In this document: positions 55,321 to 64,000 of the stretch, piece by piece | Layout of the letters: every line of letters begins with the position of its first letter | Position numbering within the stretch: position 1 is the first letter of the stretch | Assembly (NCBI RefSeq): GCF_040869045.1 | Contig: NC_090319.1 | Coordinates: 268,476,897 to 268,540,896 of the forward strand | Source of the DNA: Eurosta solidaginis | Taxonomy: Eukaryota; Arthropoda; Insecta; Diptera; Tephritidae | Direction of reading: 5' to 3' | Length of the DNA: 64,000 nt | Notes under the pieces: model-generated | Seen by the model: the letters and a program-made list of their open reading frames with translations, nothing else | Database searches by the model: none | Told to the model about the DNA's origin: nothing | Made by a program: the position numbers and the translations under genes

Positions 55321-56000
55321 TGCTGTTGTTGTTGTTGTAGCGATAAGGACACTCCCCGAAGGCCTTGGGGAGTGTTATCGATGTTTAAGGTCCTTCTCCG
55401 GATGCGGATCCGGTACGTTCCGGTACCAAGCACGACCATATCGGAAACGATTTATTATGACCACATGCAACCTTCTAGGTATGCCTGTCGTAAGAGGCGA
55501 CTTAAATACCAAGTAGATTCAAGGGGTTGTGTAGCAGAACCCTTTCAAGGGGTTGCCAGCGCAAAATATAGCTTCTCCAAACCCAACCGTTAACCTCGCC
55601 TATCCGTAGCGAATCCTGTTTAGTTAACAGCCGAGGCTCTCGCGACCCCGAACTCCTCATGGATGGTGTGGGTGGGAGGTTGTTATGGCCTATAAAGTCG
55701 CATGTGGTCATACCAAATCGTTCCCGAGATGGTCGGGCTTGGTACCGGAACGTACGGGATCTGCATACCGCAAAGGACCATCAACATCGATAACATTCCC
55801 CAAGACCTTCGGGGAGTGTCCTTATCGCTACAAGAACAACAACAACAACCTTCTAGGCCATATCGCCTCCCACCCCCTAGATCCATGAGGAGTTTGGGTT
55901 TGCCAGAGCCTCGGCTGTTAATGAAACAAGATTCGCCACGTATAGGTGAGGTTGACAATTGGGTTTGGAGAAGCTATATATTGCGCTGGCAACCCATTGA
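55321..56000 (-). mobile_element. (CAA)n retroposon (minus) split by a second copy
   Basis: The minus copy occupies 55321-55479 and 55858-56000. Between them lies a plus-strand copy of the same family. The left part starts TGTTGTTGTTGTAGCGATAA and the right part ends at TTGCGCTGGCAACC. Confidence 0.85.
55480..55846 (+). mobile_element. (CAA)n retroposon, nested plus copy, 11-bp target duplication
   Basis: Bounded by AACCTTCTAGG at 55469-55479 and 55847-55857. It starts TATGCCTGTCGTAAGAGGCG and ends TATCGCTACAAGAACAACAA. This defines the family's transposing unit as ~367 bp with a CAA tail, at least for this insertion. Confidence 0.9.
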
Positions 56001-56177
56001 ATCTAATAAAAAAAATAAGTTCATAAACCATGCCTGTTAACACGAGAACTTCAGTTAATATTGACATACCTTCCTGAAATATGGTATGAGGGTTTCTTGG
56101 CGCTAGTCTCCCATCGCTGTTTAACATGATCGAAATTGACATATAACCACTGCCACTTCTTATATATAAATATAATA

Positions 56178-56950
56178 CTAGCGTACCAGGCAGACGTTGT
56201 CGTGCCCTCTATTTGAAAAGTGTACTTCCCTACAAGTTTAGTACTCTTTTCTTCCATTTCTTCTTCGTGTTTCTGTCCTTCCCTCATTGTATTTATCTCC
56301 ACTCCGTTCTCGAAATAATTCTACCTCTCACTTCCAGGGACATTCGCACTTGCATTCCCATTCTCTTTCCGACTACAACTCTAATTCTAACTCCTACTAC
56401 CATTTTCATTCCCATTCCCACTCTTACTCCCTCCACCAATCTCTATCTTTCCCACCTAAATTACTTCATATATTGAATCTATCAATTAAAAAATTACAGG
56501 GGCATTGAGATCAGTCACACTTGCACTCCTGCCCACATTTCCATGGCCTTTACCCCTGGCACCAAAGATCCTCATGTATTTGTTCCACTCTCACTTCTAC
56601 TACCACTATATCTCCCACCTAAATTACTCCATATAAAGAATCTACATATTTACAAAATATTGCACACCTCCTACAAAGAACTACAAAGGTATAGAGAATT
56701 TGAACATTTGTTTCACTCGCGCTCTCATTCCTCCTACAACTAGCGCTTCCAATCCCAATCCCTCTACCGCTTCGACCTGAATAACCTAATGTATAGAATT
56801 TATATGTCAAATATTGTATACCTCCTTAAAATTTAAATTTAATTTCACTTATACTCGGACTTTTATTTCCATTTTCACTTCCATCCTAACTCACACTTTC
56901 ACTTCTTCTACCTCTTCCACTTAAATAACCTCATATACGAAAAATATATA
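56178..56950 (-). mobile_element. Degraded Helitron (minus)
   Basis: CTAG at 56178-56181 preceded by A, then ACCAGGCAGACGTTGTCG, the reverse of the Helitron 3' end. A run of CCCATTCCCA-type pyrimidine repeats (56300-56450) corresponds to the GGGACT runs of A and B. The right end is not defined. Frames here are simple-sequence by-products. Confidence 0.55.
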
Positions 56951-57120
56951 CCAAAGCAAGCATAGCGAGTTTACAATTTTTGTTACGCTCCCACTCATTC
57001 CTACCTCCACTTTCAAGCTTAATCCTTCTTTGATTTCTACTCCCTCCACCTACACCAGTTTTTTTTTTTTTTTTTTGTTATTTGGAATTCCGATACTAAA
57101 TAGTGGATACCTAATAAATA

Positions 57121-57395
57121 AAATGCAAGGCGCGATAATCTCCGAAGAGATTTTAGGCCGAGCTTCTCTTCAATTTGCGTCGTACTCCTTTTTAATTTTT
57201 CCTAAAAATTGGCGGGACAGGACCTATGTAAATGTTGTATGACGACTTGAATGTGCACTAAAAGCTTTTCATGGCAGACACACACTGGAATTGGATTAAA
57301 AAAGCATCACTTATATGTTGGCTTTCCCGGGGACTTGAGTACAGTTCCTTACATTTAGTAGGCGGTAACGATACCACCACACTACGGCAGCCGCT
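57121..57395 (-). mobile_element. tRNA-derived SINE, copy 4, degraded
   Basis: AAGGCGCGATAATCTCCGAA at the left and CACCACACTACGGCAGCCGC at the right match the tail and the tRNA-like head of the SINE. Several internal deletions; oldest copy here. A T18 tract sits just left (57059-57076). Confidence 0.7.
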
Positions 57396-57889
57396 GTCAA
57401 ACATCGAAAAGGCTTGGAACTGAGAAGTAAACGTAGGGAGTAATTTTAGAAAACTTTATAATTTATCTCACTTTATATACCCACAGAATTCTCAATATTT
57501 GCCTACATGACTGATCACTGGCTGCTTGCATAAGTATATGGCAAAACTATGTAATGTGCATGTAAAAGTAAAGTTGAAAACTAACGGACATCAAATGAAA
57601 TACAATTTTTAAGTGAAATTCAAATCAAAATAGCTGACAACAAACAAGGGAACAGTAGTGGACAGAACAAAGCACCTCCCACATTTGATTGTGGCATGCC
57701 AAAATACACAAGTTGCAAGCAACTTAGACACAGACACACATACATAAACTCGCATCATCAAATGTTGGATGGATGAGTCGCCAACATTCAACATTTCTAC
57801 ACATCGCGGAAGTGTCAAGGTGAGATAAAATGAAAATTGGCATATGAAATTGGCATTGCTTTGGTTAGTAAGAATTCGGGTACGGTTTC
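57396..57889. other. Unique spacer
   Basis: No gene seen. The minus-strand frame 57609-57818 has no recognisable domain. Confidence 0.3.
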
Positions 57890-58790
57890 GTTAAATATTG
57901 CTGTTTCAGTACGCTTATGGTTTCGATTGGAATTTCGATTACGGCTTCGTGTATAATTTCGGCTTTAATTTGGGTCTCGGTTACAGATTCGATTACCATT
58001 ATGATTACGCTTACTTTTTCAATTAAGATTTTGGGCTTCGGTTACTATTTCAGTAACAGTTTCGATTACGGTAACGGCTTTGAAAACGTTTTTGAAAACG
58101 AGTTTGCTTTCGGATACAGTTTTCGCTGACGGCTACCGTAACTTTTCGGTGTTCATTACATAGCTCATGATTGATTTGTTGGTTTAAATCACGGTTTCGG
58201 ATAGAGTTTCGCTTGTGGTTTTAGTTCAGTGAAGATTAAAGTCCTGATTGCGATTTCGATTACGGTTTGGGTTTAGGCTTTTGTTAAGGTATGGGTTACA
58301 GTATTGGAAGCAATTTCGGCTACAGTTACGGTTACGGTTTCGGTTTTAGTTTAGGTTTAGATAACAGTAAAAGTTATTGTTACCGGTTTAGTAATGGCTA
58401 CGGTAACGGTTTCGGTTACAGTTATAGTTATAATTTTGGTTACGGTTTCGGGCGCATTTTAAGTTAAGGGTACGGTGACTGTTTCGGTTACAGTTCTTGT
58501 AACGGTTTCTGCTTCAGTTACAGTTTCGGTCACGATTACAATATTGTTTTCGGTTTCATTTCAAGTTAGGTTTACGGCAACGGTTTCGGTTACAGTACCA
58601 GTAACAGTTACAGCTGCAGTTGCGGATGACTTTTCGGATACAGTTTCAAGAATGGTTACCGTGACTGTCCGGTTTCGATCACAGTTACAGTTTCAGTTAC
58701 GGTTACGGTTACGGTAACAGTTTGGGCTACAGTAGCGGTCCGGTTTCATATACAGATGCAATTAGATTACGGTTTCGGTTCTGGGTTTGA
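57890..58790. repeat. GGTTAC/TTTCGG hexamer minisatellite
   Basis: About 0.9 kb of degenerate 6-bp units, chiefly TTTCGG, GGTTAC, GGTTTC and CAGTTA, strongly G/T-skewed on the plus strand. Because 6 is a multiple of 3, frames stay open by chance (58475-58717 reads VTVSVT-like repeats) and do not represent a gene. Confidence 0.85.
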
Positions 58791-60308
58791 TAACTAGTAG
58801 TCGTTTTATACAAAATTATTTGTTATCCATACCGTCAAGTTCCCTTTCGAAGAAAAAAAAAAAAAAAAGCCGATATGCTTCGTTGGCTAGGTCATATATG
58901 CGAACGGGAGAAAAAGATGTGGCTTAGAAGCGAAACGTGGACAGCTGACTTATTACGCAACGTCAAAAATCACTTAGAAGTATGAGCGCCAATTTATGAT
59001 GACGTTCCATAATATGTGTACCGGTCTTATGGTAAATAAGTTGCGTTTAGGAGTGTTTTTCAGATCACATGTTATGGGACGTGAGGCCACTTCCTAAATA
59101 TCTAGCAAGTACTTTGGTGCGGCACATCGTTCGATATCGTGTATCTTTCGAGTGAAAGGTAAAGTATAATACTCAATGTACTTTTTCCTTCTATGTCACA
59201 AGGTCTTTGTTGTTTTTGACTGCATTACTGTATCATCCCTTTAGGGAAAGTCTCTAGTTCAAAACTAGTGCGCTTCTAGTACATTAGGAACCACTACTAA
59301 TTCGCGATCTATCTTTTTTACATAGATACAAATTTGCACTTCGATAGTTCAGAAATAGTGCAAAAATTTACAGCTAAGATCATGTTCTGTTCTTGGTACT
59401 ATTTCGTTGGCTTCGAACCGGATCGAAATTCGTACGATACTATCCCCTTTTCAAGAGTTCCAAACCGCTGGAAAAGTGTGGGAAAAAAGACATACTCATA
59501 GACGAAGCTCTGTAAAGCTGGTAGGGTTTTTATAATATATGTTTTACATGATATATAAAAATGCAAACTGTCCATTTTATAACTGGAGAAAACTTATCTA
59601 CTAACGATTTAGTACGTATTTGGCACTTTAGGTATAGTTCCGAAACATATATTTGTATCACTAGTTACTGACGTGAAGAAAACGGATTGTATTTTTGTTA
59701 TCGTAGACCGGATTCGGCTAACAGGCTACATCTGAGTGGTGTGTTCTTTTCCAACCGGGGTAACCCGAATTTTTGGCGCTTGTCAAGAAAAAGCATCGTG
59801 GACTGGTTCTCAGCAGCCTGAGGAACAACAAAAAGAAGAAGTTTCGAATGGATTTGTGTGCTCACGATATATTCAGATAAATAATCTACTCATTGCTGTA
59901 TTTAGCTCGTTAATGTTTTCCTCAAAAATGTACTTAGATATGCCAATACTTCGTATACTATTGCCATGTTTTTTAGTTTTTCTATAAAAAATGTTTGTCT
60001 AAGTGTAATGACAGTAGCTATTTTACGTAAGGTAAACATCCATAGCGGTACTTGTTGTTACAGTGGCGAAAAGTACATAAAACACGCTTAAAAAGGATTA
60101 AAAATGATGACCGGTGGCTTTCGATTGCGAAAGAACACTAAACACATTAGCAACATTTTATGCACCTTGCATGCCAAATGTCATGTAGAAGTATTATAGA
60201 ATTGTTTAAGTATGATGTAATTAGCCGTGTTGTCAGTTGCGTTGAAAGGAAATGCAGTTTAAATGGAAATATTGGCTCAGGGTGTGCTATTTCCAACTAG
60301 CAGACCCC
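58791..60308. other. Unique DNA, no convincing gene
   Basis: A tract of ~18 A at 58851-58868. The frame 59736-59987 (83 codons) has a hydrophobic C-terminal half but no domain or splice support. Confidence 0.35.
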
Positions 60309-60660
60309 CAGCAGGTTAGGTAGCTCTAAATACACCCGCGGCAGGTATGCCTTTCGTAAGAAGCAACTAAAATACTCAAATGGCTTAAGGGGTTGTGCTT
60401 CGCAACCCCTTCAAATTCGAATGCTGTTTCTTTAGCAGCCGATGCTCTGGCGCCTCCAAGTTCCATAAAACTAAGGGATGGAGGATGGGACGGCCTATAA
60501 AGTACAATTAGGTCATATTAAATCGTTCCCGAGATGGTCGGACTTGTACCTTAATGGTGTTTGTTACCAGAAAATACCGGACCGTTATCCGGGAAAGGAC
60601 CATCAACTTCGACAGCACTCCTCAAAACCTCAGAGAGTGTCTTGATGGCTACAACAACAG
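60309..60660 (+). mobile_element. (CAA)n retroposon, older copy with leader
   Basis: Has the longer leader (CAGCAGGTTAGGTAGCTCTA) also seen at 5137, then GGTATGCCTTTCGTAAG and the tail GATGGCTACAACAACAG. Frame 60554-60739 is incidental. Confidence 0.7.
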
Positions 60661-61004
60661 ATCAAGGATGAATCTACTACTGAGATACTGGAAACTAAAA
60701 ATTTCTTTTAAATCAACTTTTAAAAGCAAACAGCCCTAAGTAATACATAATCGTTGCACTGCAGCAGCGTGAATCCTTTTTTACATCATTTAAAACGCAA
60801 TCCAAGCAATTTTTAAGTTCGCCTTATGCCTATCTTTATCTTTCTTTACTGTATATAAAATAAAGGCCGTAATTTTCCTGGACCAAAACAGCCGACCCAT
60901 TAGATATATTTTCCTAATCAAGGTCTTCTTCTTAATCTTATAACAAAGCCAAGTGTTATTTAAAATGCTCTCCATGCAGTATTTTATGCTTGGAGAAGTA
61001 AACA

Positions 61005-61712
61005 GTACCTGGGCGACCGAGCTTTGCTCGGAAACGTTTCGTTGTGCTGGCAACTTTTCTGTTTCTTTCGAATAGGTGACAACCTTAAATGGAAACCCTA
61101 CTCAAAAATGTCCCTATTTTAATGCGGAGTGAAACACCTCTCGTTTGATACCCATATCGGCATATCTCATGTAATTTTTTTTTTCATTTCGAATAGGTGG
61201 CAACCCGAAAATGCAACCCTACTCAAAAATGTCCCTATTGTAATTCGGAGTGAAATACGTTTCGCTTGATACCCATATCGGCATATCTATGGCAATTTTT
61301 TGTTTCATTTCGAATAGGTGGTAACCTTAAATGGAAACCCTACTCAAAAATATCTCTATTGTAATGCGGAGTGAAATGCCTTTCGTTTGATACCCATATC
61401 GGCAAATCTCGTGCAATTTTTTTTAAATTTCGAATAGGTGGCAACCCTAAATGGCAACCCTACTCAAAAATGCCCCTATTGTAATGCGCAGTGAAATACC
61501 TTTCCTTTGATACCATATCGGCATATCTCTTTTTTTTTCGAATAGGTGGCAACCTTTTGAAACATTCTCAGTAGCAGCACCTAGATAGAAAGTCTTAGAA
61601 GGTGATACATTATCTCTGTACCGAATTTCATTTAAATCGGTTGAGCCGTTCTCGAGATCGTTCGGCTATACAAACAAACAAGAATTGCTCGATTAAAGTT
61701 ATAAGATAAGAT
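61005..61712. repeat. Element with four ~121-bp tandem units
   Basis: Units at about 61066, 61188, 61309 and 61429: TTTCGAATAGGTGGCAACC, ACCCTACTCAAAAATGTCCC, GCGGAGTGAAATACC and GATACCCATATCGGCAT. Flanks are GACCGAGCTTTGCTCGG at the left and AAATCGGTTGAGCCGTTCTC at the right, phrases typical of mobile-element ends. The last core is the reverse complement of the ATATGGGTATCAAA motif in the other repeats. Confidence 0.65.
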
Positions 61713-61799
61713 ACCACATACTACTTTCTAAACTTCTCTTTTCTATGCTTACATAGTAGTTATACACAAATGACGCTATTCACAGCCGTATACAAACAA

Positions 61800-62090
61800 T
61801 TCTTTCAGTTCTGGGGATTTTTAGTTTGCGAATATCGGCGCATTGCCAGGTGCCACGCCTTCTTAAAAAAATTTAATTTATTGTAAATATTTATACTTTC
61901 GCAGCTGCATTTTTAATAAATAATCACGTTCTAAGTTTTTTCCAAAATTTTGTATGTACTAAATCAACTTATGATCATTTTGATTTATGAAAGCCTATAT
62001 TTATCTCTATTGGTTTATGCCGTTACAAGCTATTGCTATGTTAACAATTAATATACTTTGTGATCTTTACTCAGTTGAATAAATCTAATT
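61800..62090 (+). repeat. Fragment of the long non-coding repeat (3' end)
   Basis: Ends TTATGCCGTTACAAGC...TTAATATACTTTGTGATC...ACTCAGTTGAATA, matching copy 1's terminus and the alternative terminus of copy 2. Confidence 0.55.
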
Positions 62091-62099
62091 CACCTAGGC

Positions 62100-64000
62100 A
62101 TTAAAAATTGTATTTAGTTAGCTGTAGCTCATTAACAGGGGTGGACGTTAGCTTAGCACCTGTTACGTGGACATATACGTATACGAATAGCGAGAGTATA
62201 GCGACAAACTCATTTAGTTTGATTTTGAAGAAGTGTCACACGCTTTCTTAAAACAGAATACCAAAGAGTGCGTGTGACATGTGTTCACTGTACAAGCGCT
62301 GAAATCAAACAAAATAAATAATTTATTTTGCTTTCGTGCTCACTAACACATTCTCAATTTGGCAACCGTGTTTATGTTGTGGTTCCCACCGCTGCTCATG
62401 ATGAATATTCGTCTACTTATTCGTCTCTTTCACCCCTTTTCTTACTGTTTCCTTATACCTCTTTTTCCCAGTCTTCCTCTCTCCATTCCATCTTACCTTT
62501 CTCTGCCCCTCCCTAGCCCCTTCTTACCATCTCTTTTTCTGCATTATCCGACTCTTATCCCTCGTCACTCCATCCCTTTTTCCCCTACCATGCTGCTGTT
62601 CCTCTCTCCACCATATAGATACATATATAATCTTTTTCCTTTACTTCTCCATCTGCCTACCTCCGCAGCGCTCTTTTAACCTCTCCTTCACCATATCCCC
62701 GTTGCGTTTTCTTAACCTCTTCTCTTGAAGTGATGGCAAAACGAGTGATTTTCGCCCTTTTGTGGTATTCTTCAATGAAAAAAATTGCTTAGAGGGTATA
62801 TTTTCAAAATTCATTCTTTTTCGTTGGTTTGAATTTTTTTTAATAACTTCTCATTCACTTGTTCTAGGCAACTTGAATTAAGTCGAAACACTTAGCCCTT
62901 TCAAATTAGATATGGAACACAGTCAAGCGAAAGTGATTCGAAGTAAGGAAATATGTGGAGTTCCAACAAGCTAAATCAGACTTATGTAAGTATATCAAAT
63001 TTAAGTAACAGCCTATTTGGCTGATCCCGATATATGTAGCATCAATTAAATTTAAGACATGTTTATCCACTAAAGTAAAACTTTAAATGTCTTAGTGCTG
63101 CATTGGAAAAAATAAGGGAATTTCTCGCTCAGAAAGGGGAGGCAATGGGAGAATTGATTTCATTCGTGGCATATTTAGTCTTGCTTCAATAGCATCACTA
63201 TTACTCTGTGTCTATTTTCCCATTGTCCTTAAGTCGTGTCCTTCTGCACTTTTGCCGCACCAAAGGTTCGCTTTATTTTGGCTATATGTATCCGAGCTTT
63301 GTTTATCGAAAAAAAAAGTTTCATATACATTTACCCGCTTCTTCTCTTCTCATCGTTCTTCCACTACCTTTTCGTTTACTTTTCTCTCTAAGCCGCTCTT
63401 TTTCCTCTACCTCCACAATTTCCCTCCTCTCCCCCACTTCCCCTATTTAAATTTGTTTATTCTTTTACCTATCTTTCGTCCTCTGTCTCAACATCTCCCT
63501 AAAGATAAAGATATTATATTAGATCTATTAAGAGCAATATTAGAAGGTAATTTACAGGAAGCTCTATCAGTGTTTGACAAGGTGATAAAAACTGAAAACC
63601 CTCACATCACCTTTCCCCACTCCAACTGCATCTTGCTCTACCTCTAATTGAAAATTTGTGTTGAGCATATCAGACAGGCCTTTTATGTTGGTCATGGGTA
63701 TACCTTCCATCGGTAGTAGTTCCCAATGGCTGTCAGCTTTCAACCAAATCAGATTATCAGTTTCCCGACAATCACAAAAAATTTTATACATATTAAAGAT
63801 TTTGAGTACCATGCCCATATTTAAAATAGTATTTGCAACACCCAAAAGACCCTCGAGGTGAAAGCAATAAGTAAATTCCCATGAAAAGTTTGGTAGATTT
63901 TTAAATACTGTAACGTATTCTGGGAAATTCCTGATAATTATGCACCGACTGCTAACGTTGAATCGCTGAACTGTCGAATAAATAACTCAAATATTCAGTA
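62100..64000. other. Unique DNA with pyrimidine-rich tracts
   Basis: C/T-rich stretches at 62440-62560 and 63340-63450 create long but low-complexity frames. A coding-like patch at 63480-63850 is listed separately. Confidence 0.35.
63480..63860. pseudogene. Coding-like patch, unassigned
   Basis: The plus frame has DKDIILDLLRAILEGNLQEA, ending at a stop at 63645. The minus frame (63567 to about 63860) has ETDNLIWLKADSHWELLPME and LEVEQDAVGVGKGDVRVF. Both look more protein-like than their surroundings, but they overlap on opposite strands, so at most one is real there. No family recognised. Possibly a relic of a mobile or viral-type gene, or a host exon. Confidence 0.2.

Noticed and set aside
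55242..56142. Several 70-112-codon ORFs
   Set aside because: They cover the (CAA)n retroposon copies in either orientation and also appear at 5.2-5.7 kb.
58475..58717. 80-codon ORF of VTVSVT-like repeats
   Set aside because: Product of a 6-bp minisatellite read in frame; no start context or conservation signal.
63252..63480. Long plus-strand ORF start region
   Set aside because: Pyrimidine-rich simple sequence keeps the frame open; only the last part looks coding.

Overview
The window looks like an AT-rich, repeat-dense piece of the nuclear genome of a higher fly. A tephritid fruit fly (Bactrocera/Zeugodacus/Ceratitis/Rhagoletis group) is most likely. That is inferred from the repeat families: a tRNA-headed SINE, long 'AAGTAAGG...TTCGGGTGTAACC' interspersed repeats, BEL/Pao, Ty3/Gypsy and I- and R1-like LINE relics, and TC...CTAG Helitrons. 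There are no bacterial operons and no rRNA or true tRNA genes. No complete multi-exon host gene can be recognised. Three short stretches look like host coding sequence: an 85-codon minus-strand ORF at 880-1137 with polyadenylation signals just downstream, a minus-strand exon candidate near 19.9-20.0 kb, and a weaker plus-strand terminal exon candidate at 33.8-33.9 kb.

Layout. 0-7 kb: unique DNA, two tRNA-SINEs, an unassigned element with subterminal AAATGAGAAAGCGTCA-type repeats, and inside it a 612-bp Helitron. That Helitron carries a perfect 124-bp inverted repeat with a hammerhead-like core. 8-12.7 kb: two copies of a long non-coding repeat. 12.7-19 kb: a dead Ty3/Gypsy element (protease, RT, RNase H, integrase, 3' LTR) split by an I-clade LINE with a (TAA)n tail and by a second LINE fragment with a 13-bp target duplication. 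19-30.5 kb: CGATA-rich arrays, one of which is interrupted by a 6.3-kb BEL/Pao element on the minus strand with both LTRs and a tRNA-Tyr-type primer site. 30.65-33.2 kb: two Helitrons joined head to tail. 33-41 kb: mostly unique DNA, a 276-bp-arm inverted repeat, another CGATA array hit by a SINE, and a LINE RNase H relic. 41-45.6 kb: an R1/jockey-like LINE inserted in an A/T-rich satellite, itself hit by a second LINE and internally duplicated. 47-53 kb: degenerate tandem repeats, a third Helitron with about ten 120-130-bp units, a hAT transposase relic, a third long repeat and another LINE fragment. 54-64 kb: LINE and Helitron fragments, a self-nested (CAA)n retroposon, a 0.9-kb GGTTAC/TTTCGG minisatellite, a four-unit 120-bp array, and largely unannotated DNA.

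The genes do not form a pathway; this is a transposon graveyard. The most interesting signals are structural: the inverted repeat with a possible ribozyme core, the same ~120-bp tandem unit recurring in different transposon families, the tandem Helitron junction, and the CGATA arrays that resemble clusters of insulator-protein sites.
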